This document shows, piece by piece, positions 38,223 through 51,000 of a stretch of 64,000 bases of DNA. The notes below the pieces were generated by a model that saw nothing but the letters and a program-made list of their open reading frames with translations, had not been told where the DNA came from and searched no databases. Position 1 is the first letter of the stretch; each line of letters opens with the position of its first letter. This DNA is from Edolisoma coerulescens (Eukaryota; Chordata; Aves; Passeriformes; Campephagidae): contig VWZW01001651.1 in NCBI GenBank assembly GCA_013397115.1, positions 837,125 through 901,124 on the forward strand. Direction: 5' to 3'. A program made the position numbers and the translations under genes.

Positions 38223-38630
38223 TGTAACAGGACAGCCTAAACAAAGAGGGGAAAACCCCATCAATAGCGAAAGTATGTCATACCTATCTCTACCTCGCTG
38301 AAGGAGTCAAAGTCCACACCCTGTCAGACTCTGCAAGCTTTCTATGTACAGAACTCACAGCAAAGGTAACAGGAGGCATGGGTATATAAAACCTCCATCT
38401 TAAAGAGAAGCTTCACTTCAGTAAGGCAAACAGCATGTTCCTCCTTCGACTCTTCTGTCCTGAGATGCAGCATTTCTCCAGAACACTGAGAGTCCAAGAC
38501 CTCTTGGGTGCATTAGTCTGGTCTTCAGTTTACCTTTCCTATTAGTTGAGCTTCTGAAGACTTACTATCCCTGCACCATCTACCTGGACGTAGATACTAC
38601 TGCGGCTTCCTTTTGGTTAAGCACGTTGCA
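38223..38630 (+). promoter_or_regulatory. Possible solo LTR or promoter with TATA box
   Basis: The stretch opens with TGTAACAGGA. It carries a kappaB-like GGGGAAAACCCC at 38248-38259 and a clear TATATAAA at 38383-38390 in GGGTATATAAAACCTCC, then a pyrimidine-rich downstream part (CTTCCTTTTGGTTAAGC) ending near GTTGCA at 38630. Its order (TG start, TATA box about 160 bp in, CT-rich downstream part, CA end) resembles an avian endogenous-retrovirus LTR. No AATAAA signal, target-site duplication, primer-binding site or retroviral gene was found, so an unrelated promoter or chance is possible. Confidence 0.3.
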
Positions 38631-41600
38631 ATATTTTTACCACCTTCTTAAAAACTGGAATTGGAGGGAAATTAACTGCACAATTATATTAGCAATGCAT
38701 ACAGTAGTAATAGATGACCACATAACATGTTATTCCAATAAATACTAAAGGCTGTCCTTTTTGCATTTAGTCTGAGCTTTGTGCCGCTTGCACCTCACGG
38801 GAATTAATGCATGAGTCCAATCTGAAAGTTATAAATTCAGAAAACTCTATGTGCACGTATATATATTCCTTCAAAAACAAATTAACAAATAAAATAGTTT
38901 AAATGGATGACAATTTTAAAAAACCAAACAACAACAAAACAACACCTGAATGCTACCACATCAGTTCTCTCCAATTTTAAGAGGTTTTATGATGTATTAC
39001 AATAAACTAATATCTACTTGTTATATAAAACACTGCTATATTTTGAATCTACATCTCTAAAAATCTTTCTACTCTCTTAAATTTACTATCAACAAATAAA
39101 GTGATTGCTACTCCTGTGACCTACCTTAAAAACCACGAACTTAATGTGAATGAATTACCAGTTAATCATCAGAGTAAACAAAAATTTATCAAAAAATTGT
39201 ATTGAAGTGCAGTACTTATTACACTGCTAAATATTCCTGCAATCATCTACACAAAAATCATCTTTTTGTTCTTTATTCATTAATAATCACACTCTCAGAC
39301 ATAAATATTTTGCATAAAATCAACATAATACGTCTATAAATCTTTTCACTTTTGACAAAAGTAACAATTTTTTGGTCTCTAATATTACAGCATATACTTT
39401 ATCCAGGGGAATGACTGAATGCAAAGACACAGTGCTGGGGTTTTTTCTAATTCGCGTTCTCCATGTTTAATATTTTGCTACCATTATTGAAATTTAAATT
39501 GAAAAGGCTTTGTATTGTCCACAGCAGAGACCTAGTTCCAACCACAGTATGCCTATCACTAGCAAACTAAAATTGAGGCCCTGCCCTTGGCCCTGGGGCT
39601 TAATCTCAGGGTAATGCTGGAAATGTTGTTCCATGCATGGATTAGCAAATTAAAAGAAGTTACAAACCTCTGCTGTGACTTGTATAACTCCTGCAGTCCC
39701 TAGATCATCATCCACAGTTACACAACTAGGTTTAGCTGTTTTGAAAAGACATGGTAGGAAAAAGCAAATTGACAGAAAGATTTCTATAAACTACAAGTGG
39801 GAGCTATCCATGCCAAAACCCAAGGCCACAGTGGTAAATATGCAAAGCATTTAATTTAGAATTAATAGTTAATTTTGAAAACTATCAGTGTTCCTTTTGT
39901 CAAACGTAACTGGTTTTATTTCATAAAAAAACTAACAAAAAACCCTATGACTATTTACCAAGCTAGATATATGCCATTATTTAGAAATTTTGATAATAAA
40001 GATTGCTATAAAAAAAATTAATCCAATTTTTTCCTTGTAAGTGTTGAAAAGTTGATATTCATTTCAAGTTTTCTGTAATTTTGTTTATATCACAACATTT
40101 TAGCAGAACATCCAAATCGTCTAGCATCTTATACTGCACAATACACAAACTTTATTAAAACTGGGATACTTACTGATCTCAAAATAGATGCAGGTATAAT
40201 AACTATTATTATTATTTGCCTATTATAGGCAAATTTTATCTCAAAACATTAACACACACTCCATTTAGAACTTTTTATTTTGTTAACTATTCTCAAGGGA
40301 AAAAACATCCTTCAGCAACTTTCTAAACAATGTTCTCTTCAAAGAAGCATGCATTACTATCTTAACAAATAGAGAAAAGTCATATAAGTGAATATTGGTA
40401 CATTCTCAATGAATATTTGAGGAAGTGAGGATATTCAGGCAGCTTAATGTCATGCACCTGATTAATTTGTTACAGAGGATGCATACAGAATATGCTACAT
40501 TATATAGGCTCTTGGGATACCGACTGTAAACCCTTTATAGTGGTATACAAACAAAATTTAAGACTTCCAGTAGAAAGTTACCCAGAATCTTAATATTAGT
40601 TAATTCACTCTTATCCAACTTATCTGAGAAGGGGCTGCTGTATTTTAAGGAGAAATAAATACTTGCTTGAAATTTATGAGAATCGTGACAGATGCGTCCG
40701 TCTCTATTTTAAAGTAACTTCACCCAAGCACCACTTGCACTAGTACCCAGATCAAGTCTGAGGAACTCAAAGCTGAAACGCCACCCTCTTGCCATAATCC
40801 TGAAACATCAAAAATTGCAGGAAGCAAAGCAGATTTCAATATAACTGGTGAAATACCCCAGCCACTCTGCTCCCATGACTTTTCTGGGATGAAACACCAT
40901 CTCTGAGTGATGCTGTTATGTCCAGCAAATTTAAGTGTTACTGAAGGTACCTATAATCTGATGGAAACATGGTCTTTCTCACTAGCGGCATGGCCCCTTG
41001 ACCGATGTGTAAAAGACAAATATTGGATTTTGTTTGGCGCGGACGGTAGTAATGGGGACCAGTAATGCCACAGGCTGGCTGCTCAGAAGGCTCTAAGGAC
41101 AGAAGGAAGGCTCCTCCATTTCCTGAGCAAAAAAAAAAAGCAGAGAGCACCTGATGAGGCTGCATTTAACCAGCCACAGGAGCTTCATTAGCTAATCAGG
41201 ACTATGTTCAAGACAGACACATGAGCCACTATGCATAGGAGCTGTAAGAAGGATTGGAAAAGAGTACATGCTTGGCCATTTGTCCCAACAATTAAATTTT
41301 GAGCACTGATTTTATACACTGATTACAATTAAGAGTCTTTCACTGCCTCTGACAATAATATCGCAGGTATTACTTTCCTCTTTAGTACAAGATGAGTGAA
41401 ACAACTGGAGACTGGCAGCAAAATTACAGGCAGAAAAAGTTAAACCAGGATTATAACACAAAGTCTAGAGAGGCTAACTAAAGTAAAACATTTCCTGGTG
41501 GTTTTGTTTGGGGCTTTTTTGCCCAGACCTTCCAGTTATAAATAAAGAACATGCAGTACATCTCTGAAGTACCTTGTAAGTAATGATACTGAGAACAAAA

Positions 41601-41849
41601 CATAGCTAAACAGTTCTGGAAGTGTATTTATAAGCTAGAGCTGACCTAATGAATATCAATGGTTTCTATGTTCTGTCACTCAGTTATGCTTCCTGTCTGA
41701 CCTACACAAACCACTTGAGGTGCAGAAGGCAATTCAGCACCCAAGCTCAGTCCAGCCACTGTTTTATCTGCAGAGTTCTAGCAACGGTCCCAATCTGCAA
41801 GCACTAAGATGCTGATTCTGCAATACTGTTGTCTTTCTCCTAGGAAGTT
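38631..41849. other. Unique AT-rich sequence, no gene seen
   Basis: Contains the hairpin ATTTGCCTA-TTA-TAGGCAAAT at 40214-40234 and a short (ATT)n tract just before it. A small island with CpG-containing words (TTTGGCGCGGACGG) at about 41033-41046 stands out from its surroundings and lies within a 75-codon minus-strand open frame (41165-40938) that I do not recognise. Confidence 0.45.
40214..40234. repeat. Perfect hairpin, 9-bp arms
   Basis: ATTTGCCTA and TAGGCAAAT flank a TTA loop. It stands beside a short ATT trinucleotide tract. No T run follows either side. Probably incidental. Confidence 0.45.
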
Positions 41850-42000
41850 GCCTGAGACCACCAACTCATTTCCCACAGGCCACCCAGGAGCCATCAGATG
41901 ATAATGGGTTTTAGTTTCCACCCACCTGGGCCGCATTCAAACCAGTGACCTAAGGTGAAGGTTTCCACATCCCATTACCAAACCCTCAAGCCATTTAGTA
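41850..42000 (-). repeat. Possible ancient tRNA-derived SINE or exapted repeat
   Basis: The words CACCTGGGCCGCATTCAAAC, CAGTGACCTAAGGTGAAGG and CCCATTACCAAACCCTCAAG run in an order that resembles the reversed promoter part of a tRNA-derived SINE. The minus strand reads GGTTTGAAT where a Pol III B box has GGTTCGAAT. No A box or paired tail was found, so the call rests on one degenerate motif and general likeness. Confidence 0.25.
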
Positions 42001-44079
42001 TCCTCATATAGTGAGCTTTTCCTGCAACATAAAGTCAAGAGACAGTAAAAAGCTGTCTATATCTGAAATCTGTTCTCAAGTACATGGTCACTCAAAGCCT
42101 TTTGATGCAAGTACAGTATTTGAGGTATTAAACTGGCTGAATATTTTTCAGTCAATACTAAAAGCTCTGTGAAAGGAGAAAACAGATAAAAATAAAAATA
42201 CAATATCATGCCATAAAATCTGAAATTAACTGTTTATATAGCCCTAAATTTAATTATTATTAACAGATATTAAGGGTCTGCATGGTCCTCTTAAAAAAAA
42301 TAAACAATCAGCAAGAATTTGAAAATGTTAAAAGTGATTCAAACAACATCACCATTATTATCAAGACATTAAAGTATACCTATTTTTAATAAATTAAAGA
42401 CTGAGCTACACGTAAATTACGTGTTTAGCACTTAATGCTATATCCACATACAGTGTATTTTCTGTTCACTAATGCTAGACATTTTAATAGACAGTTTAAA
42501 ATATTAGGAACTGTAAATTATCTTGTGTTAAATATGCCAAGTACTTCAGAAGTGTTAATTAATGTATTATTAAAGCAGTTTTTAGGAGGAGTGAGAAGAT
42601 ATTTTAAGAACTATGAGTTTTAACTAGAGTAAATGCACATATATTTGCAATTAGTTTAACAATTTAATAAAAAGGATCTTGTACTAAATAATATAAAAGG
42701 GCTTTTCTGGGGTGGGGTTTTATGTTTTCTGGTTTTATTTGGTTTTCCTTAAATAAACATGCCAAATACTATGCTAGGTTAAAACGACTTTCACTGTAAC
42801 ACTCAGCCTTGAATTAATCAGATAAAGATGAAAGTGAAGAATTTTGCCACCAGTGTTTCTTACTTAACTCACTCAGTTATGCCTTTCAGCTTGGTATATT
42901 TTATATGAAGGATATCTTGTTAAAACAACTGTTGAAGGCAAGTCATGTCATATCAGCCACACACCATACCCTATGGGAGCTCAAATATTCCAAAATCTAT
43001 GTTAATATAATCCTGCCACACAATTCTACTACAGAAATACAGCAGGTTTTTAGTGACATGCAAGACTTCATCTAAATACCACATTATCTATATGTCTTCC
43101 AGAAATGAGGTAAAGCCATCGCAAGGATTATACTGAATCAATTTAGGAAGGTAAAAATTGTTAACAAGCACTATAATATAGCCTAGTAGATGATTCTAAT
43201 CTCTATTTATCAACTAACAAGTAGGCTGCACTTCTCAATGCAGTTTCCAGTACCGTAGGACTGCTGTAGGACAGCAGTATTCTCTGGCTCAGGAGACAAA
43301 TGCAACTTCTCACCAAGGGTTTGCAGCTTTCTAATACAAGATTTACTATGCATTATGCCATGTGCTTCCACCATTCTTTTTCAAAATGGTTTTAAAAAAC
43401 ATGTGGCTTCTTGCCTCTCTAAATCTTTTGAGTGTGTTTTGCCCTGGTCAAAATACAATTGCTAGGACATCCAAAATCTCTTTTGGAATACTTCCTTCAG
43501 AGACAGAATAATACCTGTTGTAGGGTTTTGAACCTCAGAAAAAGCTTTCCCTGAAAATATAAACAAAACAGGGGACTACAGGGGATACAACAGAGCTACT
43601 GAAGTACCTAAGTTCTGTGCTACTCCCAGAATGCACTGAGAATTCCCATGTTACAGAGACCAGACAAGTGAAGACACAATCATGGGGATGCTTAAGAATT
43701 TTAGTAAGCTAGTCAATTAGGAGTCTTTGCTAAGAAAGTCTTATTTTGTTTCTTATTTGGGCTAGACCCCAAATTATTTTTTTTTTTTATTAGGAAAAAA
43801 CCTACATTAAAAAAAAAAACCAAACAAAAAACAAAACAAAACTTGGCAAAGTCAATTCTCCTGTTTAACCAGGCCACTCAGCAGGCTGACATTCAGCTTT
43901 TAGACTGTATTTTTCAAAATATTTTCTCTTTACTGGCAGAAGCTGCTATAAAAAATTCATCTCAGCGTCCAGCTGATGATTGACGGTGGGCCCAGAGAGA
44001 CTGCAGTAGGCTTAAGCAAGGAAAAAGAGCCCTACCTGTGCCACAGTGATGAAGTAGAACAAGGTTTTTACACAATAAT
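42001..44079. other. Unique sequence with simple repeats
   Basis: No gene recognised. Contains the hairpin ACTGCTGT-AGG-ACAGCAGT at 43260-43278, a T12 run at 43777-43788, and an A run followed by an (A)nC tract at about 43809-43842. The T12 and A runs lie about 20 bp apart and could fold back on each other. Confidence 0.5.
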
Positions 44080-44153
44080 ACAATCACAGAATATGCTGAG
44101 TTCGAAGGGACCCACAAGAATCATTGACTCCTGCACGGGACCATCCCCAAGTA

Positions 44154-46850
44154 TCACACAATGTGCCCAAGAGTACTGTCCAAACACTTTTGATCACTTC
44201 CCTGGAGAGCCTGTTCCTGTGCCCAGCTCTGGATGAAGAACCTTTTTCTAATATCCAACCTAAACCTCCCCTGACACAGCTTCAGGCCATTCCCTTTGGT
44301 CTTGTCACTGGTCACCACAGAGAAGAGATCAGTGCCTGCCCCTCCTCTTCCCCTCAAGAGGAAGTTGTAACTGCAATGAGGTGTCCCCTCAGTCTCCTTC
44401 AGGCTGAACAGACCGAGTGACCTCAGCCATTCCTCATACGGCTTCCCCTCCAGGCCCTTCACCATCTTCATTGCCCTCCTTTGGATGCTCTCCAATAGCT
44501 TTATATCTTTCATATAATGTAGCACTCAAAACTGCCCCCAGAACTCGAGGTGAGGCCACCGCAGAGCAGAGCGGGACAATCCCCTCCCTTGCCTGGGAGG
44601 CAATGCTGGGCCTGCTGCCCCCCAGGGCATGATTGGCCCTCCTGGCTGCCAGGGCACTGCTGACTCAGACTCAACTTTCTGTCAATCAGGATCCCCAAGT
44701 CACTTTCCGTGATGCTGCTCTCCAACATCTCATTCCCCAGCCTGTTTGTACATCCAAGATTACCCTGTCCCAGGTGCGGAATCCAGTGCTTTCCCTCGTT
44801 GAACTTCATATGGTTGGTGATTGCCCAGCCCTCTAACTTGTTAAGGTCTCTCTGCTGGGCCTCCCTGCCTTCAAGAGAGTCAACAGCTCCTCCCAGTTTT
44901 GTATTAGTGGCAAGCTTGCTCAGTATCCCTTCTGGTCCTGTGTCCAAGTCACTTACGAAGATGTTGAAGAGCACAGGGCTGAGGATGGAGCCCTGTGGAA
45001 CTCCACTAGTGACAGGTCGCCAGTGTGATGTCACCCCATTCGCTATAACCCTTTGTGCCCTACCCATGAGCCAGTTGCTCACCCATCTCATGATGTGTTT
45101 ATCCAGCTGTGCTGGACATTTTGTCCAGAAGGATCCTGTGAGAGACAGTCTTAAGCTATACTGAAATCCAAAAGAATTACATCAACTGGCTTCCCCCGAT
45201 CAACTGGTCATAAAAGGAAATCAGGTGTGACAAGCAGGACTTTCCTCTCATAAAGTTGTGCTGGCTGTGACCAGTGACTGTGTTGTCTTTCAGGTGCTTT
45301 CCAGTGGCTCTCAGAATAATCTTCTCCATAACTTTATCAGGCACTGAAATGAGACTAACAGACCTGTTGTTTACAGGGTCCTCCTTCTTGCCCTTCAAAA
45401 TCAGGACAACATTCACCAGATTCCAGTCAGCTGGAACCTCTCCAGATTCCCAAGACCACTCTAAAATCATTGAGAGGTTTTGTGATGACATCAGCCAGCT
45501 CTTTGAGGATTCTCAGATGAATTCCATCAGGCCCCATAGATTTGTAGAGATCCAGCTGGAGCAGCAGATCCTGTACAGTTTCAGGATTGACTGGGAGTTG
45601 ATCTTTCTTGCAGTCATGGTCCTTCAGCTCAGGGCACTGAGACCCCCTTAGTCTGTCATCCATGTTGAAGACAGAGGCAAAGAATGCATTAAACACCTCT
45701 GCTGTGTCCCTGTCCCTGTTTGTGAGGTGACCATCCTGGTCCTGGAACAGGCTGATGGTATTCCTACATTGCCTTTTGCCATTAACATATTTGAAAATCT
45801 CTTTTTATTGTCTCCCACACTTCTGGCTTCAACTCCAGTTGAGCTTTAGCTGCATGAATTTTCTCCCTATGGCAGCAAGCAGTATCTCTGTATTTTTCCC
45901 ATGTCACCTGACCTTGCTTCCATCAGGCACACACCTTCCTTTTTTTTTCCTTATTTCTAGGAGAAGATTCCTGTTCAGCCAAGTTGGCCTCTCCTGCCTT
46001 GCTTGCTTGACTTCTGTTGATTGGGGATTGCCTGCTCCTGTGCCCTTAGGAGGTGATGTTTACAAAGTGACCAACACTGATGGACTCCAGCACCTCCAAG
46101 AACATTTTCCATGGGAACCTTGTTCACTAATTCTCTGAGCAGCCTGAAGTCTGCTCTCCTCATGTCCAGAGCTGAAGTTTTCCTGGCACTTTTCAGTGTG
46201 TCGAGATTTTAAACTCCGTTGCTTTGTGGTCACTGTGGCCTAGACAGCCAATTCTCCACTTCACTCATGAGATCCACTCTGTTGACAAGCAGCAGATCAA
46301 GGAAGGCATCCTTCTGAGTCAGCTCCTTTAGGACCTGTCCCATGAAGTTGTCATCCAGGTTTTTAGGAATCTTCTGGCCTGGGTTGTACCAGCTGTATGA
46401 TGTTCCCAATTAGTTTCTGGGAATTTGAAGTCCCCACAAAGACAAGGGCAGTTGACTTGGAAGTGTCCTTTAGTTCCTCAAGGAATAATTGGTCAGCATC
46501 CTTGTCCTGCCTGGGAGGTCTATAGTGGACTCCCACAATGACTTCTGCATTATTTGTTTGCCCATTGATTCTTACCCAGAGGCTCTCAACTGTGCTATTG
46601 CCAAATGTGAGCTCCATACATTCTACCCCTTCCATTACATACGGTGCCACCCTTCCACCTCTTCTACCCTGCCTATCCCTCCTGAAAAGCCTGTAACCAT
46701 CTGGCAGGGCTCTCCAGTCACAGCACTCATCTCACCAGGTTTCACTTATGCCAATGATGTCAAATCTCTGGGAGTGGACCAAGGCCTCCAGCTCCTCTTG
46801 AGTTTGTTCCTCATGCTGCAGGCATTAGTGTAGAAACATTACAGGTGTGG
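44154..46850 (-). pseudogene. CR1 ORF2 remnant: endonuclease and reverse transcriptase
   Basis: ORF2 encodes the enzyme that nicks target DNA and copies the RNA into it. Read 5' to 3' on the minus strand it begins near 46838 with CFYTNACSMRN, the start of the APE-type endonuclease. SLWVRINGQTN and VIVGVHYRPPRQ follow (within 46650-46363), then RRADFRLLRELVNKVP (46160-46115). RT pieces are NAFFASVFN (45693-), KSMGPDGIHLRILKELADVI (about 45550-45490), SGEVPADWN and SLISVPDKVMEKI (within 45491-45177), GVPQGSILSPVLFNIFVSDL (about 45003-44942) and RFRLDIRKRFF (about 44280-44230). The catalytic FADD block reads LATN, at about 44903-44914: both aspartates are replaced. An in-frame stop falls in the LDFSKAFD block near 45145. 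The frame shifts several times. A pseudogene without doubt; domain limits are approximate. Confidence 0.92.
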
Positions 46851-46968
46851 TACTTTGTAGCCAACACCTGGTGAAGCAGATTGAGGGATCCCATTAGTGC
46901 TCATTCCTCCAGTTTTGGCACACCATCCCATCCTTCATCACTGGTTTTGTCCCTTTCCCTCTTCCAAG

Positions 46969-47990
46969 CTAGTTTAAAATGAGCCCCACTGGCTCCTGTG
47001 CTAGAACTCCTTTTTCCCTCTGGAATAGGTGCATCCCATCAAGTGTCAGTAGACCAGGTGCTGAGTAGATCCTCCCATGGTCAACAAACCCAAATTTTTT
47101 CTGCTGACACCAGCCTGAGAGCCATGCATTGACCTGATGGATCTGTCTATTCCTTATCAATATCACACAGTGTTACTAGAAGAATTGATGAAATCACTAC
47201 CTGTGCTCCTGTTGCCTCTACCAATTGTCCCAGGGCCTGGAAGTCTCTTTTGATTTCCCTCAGACTTGTCTTTGTTATTTTGTCTCTGCCAGTTGGAACA
47301 ACCAATAACAAATAGTAATCAGGAGGCCTTACTACACTGGAGAGTTTTCCAGTAATATCCCTTATCAGAGCCACTGGGAGACAGCATACTTCCCTGTGAG
47401 TTGGGTCTGGTCTGCAAATTGGACCCTCCATTCCCCTTAGAAAGGAGTCTCCTATGACAACTACCCTTCCTTTCCTGCTAACAGGGGAAGTCTTGTTGCT
47501 GGATACAGGTGGTGTTGTCTTAGGAGGCCCCCCTATCCAAAAAGACCTTTGCCCACCTCATCAGTTCTCTGGCTTTTTAGTTCCAGAGCCTCACACCTGC
47601 TGTAGAAGCTACCAGTCCTACTAGTCAAATTCTGAGAAGGAGGAGGAACCTTCTTCCTGGTACATGTGGTGACCTGCTTCCAGCCTTCACCTTTAACAGT
47701 CCCTTGGCTAACAGTCCTATGACTAATTACCCTGCAGGGCTCTGAGTCCATCTGCTTCTCCACTACAATGGAGGTTCAAGACTCCTGAGAGTCCTGAGAC
47801 TGTAGCAGCTCTGAAAGGAACTGGTCTCTCTCGCTTGCTTGAGTACTATGTAGCCTGTTCACTTCTTCCTGTAGCTCCTTCAGCTGGCAACAAAGCTCCT
47901 CCTCCACAGCACACCTTCTGCAAAAGAACTGTTTGTCAGCCCCAGCCTCCGGAAGAGGCACCAGACACTCCTGCCAACTGGAGAGCTACA
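46969..47990 (-). pseudogene. CR1 ORF1 remnant: coiled coil and esterase-like domain
   Basis: CR1 ORF1 proteins bind nucleic acid and often carry an SGNH-hydrolase-like (esterase) domain. Here the first part (about 47990-47776) has CRRCAVEEELCCQLKELQEE followed by VNRLHSTQASERDQF, a short Cys pair and a coiled-coil-like heptad region. The esterase-like part follows in two frames: EGPICRPDPTHREVCCLPVA and PPDYYLLLVVPTGRDKI (47431-47147), then NAWLSGWCQQKKFGFVDHGR and DGMHLFQREKGVL (47166-46969). In intact relatives the DGxHL motif near the end carries the catalytic Asp and His; the Asp and His are still readable here. Stops near 47775 and between the pieces, plus frameshifts, disable it. Confidence 0.85.
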
Positions 47991-48060
47991 TCTACCATCA
48001 GCAGGTATGGCTGGCTGGAGGCCTCTGACATAATATGGACAGATAAAAGCACGTTCAGGA

Positions 48061-51000
48061 CATGTTTCTGAGACAAAAGAATGAAAGAACACCAATGATA
48101 CAATAATAGGCAGAATATTATAATGAAAGTCTAGAAAGACAACATAAATGAAAACCAGAAAAAGATTCCATAATCCTTTCCTAAAATGTTTGAATGAAAA
48201 AGAAGCGAATCTACTGTCTAGATCTGACAAATCTATACATTTTCCAGTACACTGGAGTATACATCTAGGACCCAAATTTTGAAGTCACAAAAAGTTGATT
48301 TCCCTGCCTTTGTGTTTCTGATATTCCAAATTTTAAATCAATCAAATATTCTGGTTTTAGATCAATAATTGATTTTAGCCACTAACCAGACAATGAAGTT
48401 TTACCAAAATCCTGGTATATTGAATCAAAAAAAAGCCACAATCAATCGGCAGTAAGTATAGGTAAGCATAGTGTTTAAAACTGATTAATAGCAACAAGTG
48501 GTAGTCTTGGGTCAGATTTGAATATTTTTGCAATTAAAATACCTACATTTTTTTCTGTCCAGGGAAGAAAGAAAGTGCACTACATGAGGAAGCCTTTCTT
48601 CACCTAAAAGAACTCTAGAAAACATCACAGCAAAAATCTAAAAAGCCCGGAGAAGCCACAAAACAGAGTGTTTCACTTGTTATTATGGAAAGGGCACTGA
48701 AGTGTTTTAACCAAGTGCTCCTCTGCTGTGTCCCGACTGACTCTGCAACTGAGAATGCAATTAGCTACTTGCATTGAGCAGTTAAATCTCTCCATAAGTG
48801 ATTTCTAGATGGATATGGAACTCAGAGGCCTTGTTTTGTTTTCGAAAAATGTTACAACTGCAGTCAGCATATCTTCAGTGTATTTGATCAATCTGCAAAA
48901 TCTTAACAGTAAGCTGGCACACAAAGTATCTTTCATCTGATCCATAACACCGTAGCAGCCATGGAACACTCCTTTCCACTCATCTAGGTATTGTGTTTGG
49001 GTTTCACTACATCCACAAGCTTTTAAGCCTCCTCTAATCTGAGAAAACTGTATTATTGTCTTTCGTGATTTTGCTGTCACAATGAGTAGGCATGGACCTT
49101 CCTGGTTCCCCCTCCACAACAGACTATTCTATTCATGTAAGACAATGCCAACCTTTTTCTCCAGCTGTCAGGAACAGAAGCAAAGAGCATGAACCCCTGT
49201 AATTTTGACCTCATCCTTTCCAGTACAGACAGAAGTTGAAGCAAAAGATATACAGATTTTTCCATGTGTTCCAAAGCACCCTTTACTTTCCTGACACACA
49301 AGGCTGTGGACAATACAGTTCTTAAGTTTCCCCATTACCCATGAGAATTGCTTGAGCTTCAAGCAGTTCCCTTTGAGGACTGCAGGACTGTCCACACCTA
49401 CCTCAGTTCCCTCACCACTGCAAGTCAGCCACTGCTTGTGCTATGCTTTTCAGCCACATCTCTTCTGCTTCAGCTGACTTTCAGCTAACCAGGGACCCTG
49501 CTTCTGTACCTTGCACGAGTTTCATTTGTCTCAGTAAGCATGTTACCCATTCATCCCTCCCAAGTCCAAGCCAGTGTCTCTGGCTCTACAGTTTTAAAGA
49601 CTCGGAGTTCACAGATGCCCTTGTTTCTACTCTTCTGAGCTCTCTTCCTACAGGCATGCTCTGAATCAAATGGGAATGATTTAACTTTTCTGTTGTACGT
49701 GTTTGTGTGTCCCTGAATAAATATACACGTGCACACCAGTGTGACAACCAAACTCACACATGTCTGCAGACAGAATTAGCTATGCAGTGCAAGCTACAGA
49801 CTCAAATGGGGATCCGCCCACATATCCAGAGGGTACTCATCCTAAATACATAGTTATTTACACTGAATTTCTAAATTGCAAACAGTGAACTGCCTTCCAT
49901 CACAAATATTCTGTGATTAACATGCTATAGATATTTTATATAGCCTTATTTAAACTATATTATGACAAATAGCTACAGAAAGAAAGAGTTGGCAGAATAG
50001 GTAAAATGCTACTGTTCCAACTAGATAGGATTTTATGCACCCAGGAATTAGTGACTACGCAAAACACAAGGCAAATAAGAGGCCAGTCTTATGGCAACTG
50101 AAATAGTAGCTGCTATTACCTTTAACTATCTAATAAAGACCTATTCATCTCAGGGAAGGTAGATCTTATTGAATTTATATTAAATCCAATCTTCCTCTGA
50201 CAATTTGAAAAAGGAGTTTCTGGAAAAGACACACAATTATTCTGGTAGGAACTAAAAAGTGTAAGTGTGACAAGGCTTTTCATTTTCAAGAAATATTAGT
50301 GAGACAGAAAGCAGATTGTTGGGGTTTAAGGACATAGAAGACTAAATGACAGAAAAAAAATAAAAAGAAGATTATTCAAGGTATTCAGACTTTTTTCATA
50401 ACAGTTCTTGAAAGATGGTGAGTAAATGATGAAAGGGGTTAAAAAAAGGCTCAGAGAAAAACAGGCATTGCACACTTACAAAAATTGACATCACACAGCA
50501 AAACAGGTTTTGAGAAAATTTTGTCATAGATATACAAATCAAGGGGGTGTTTTTCATCTGACTAGAAGGAGGATAAAAAACCAGCATGATTTTCACGTTC
50601 TACAACTGCTTTCAGATACACCATTGAAAAACCTCTTGCCAAAAAAAAATCTGTAAACAATAGCATGATAGTTTATTCTACTGCAATCTTTATTTTCACC
50701 AGTGTGGCAAATTACAGTTCTGACCTAACTTTTCATATGTTTATTGAGAGGATTGTTCACCATATAAGAAACACTGTGACACCAGTGTTTATGTTTTAAC
50801 TAGTATTTTTTGAGTCCCTTGCAACTGAGACCATAATCAAATTACATTGTACAGTTCCCCAGTTACCTTCCTGCTTCATTGTATTTACCTGTTTTCACCT
50901 GGCAGAGACTGCTTGCAGCATTATCTGGAATGCATACTGTGGTTTCCCAAACACAAGCCTCAAGCCAGGGGAAACGTTGGAAGTGATGGGTACATTAAAA

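Larger units (their letters stand above)
44080..48060 (-). mobile_element. Nearly full-length CR1 LINE retrotransposon, inactive
   Basis: The left end is a CR1 3' terminus in reverse (AATCACAGAATATGCTGAG then TTCGAAGGGACCC). From there the minus strand carries, in genetic order from the right, the ORF1 coiled-coil and esterase-like parts, then ORF2 endonuclease and reverse transcriptase, ending in the RT C-terminus. At about 4.0 kb it is close to the usual full CR1 length of roughly 4.5 kb, whereas most bird copies are truncated below 1 kb. The 5' limit near 48060 is approximate and the 5' UTR appears missing. Several frameshifts and stops break both ORFs and the RT active site is lost, so it cannot move on its own. 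No target-site duplication was seen, which is normal for CR1. The tail wording matches the short copy at 23842. Confidence 0.95.

Noticed and set aside
44417..46138. Long plus-strand open frames (for example 44709-45164, 45755-46138)
   Set aside because: They are antisense shadows of the minus-strand CR1 ORF2 and lack any domain of their own.
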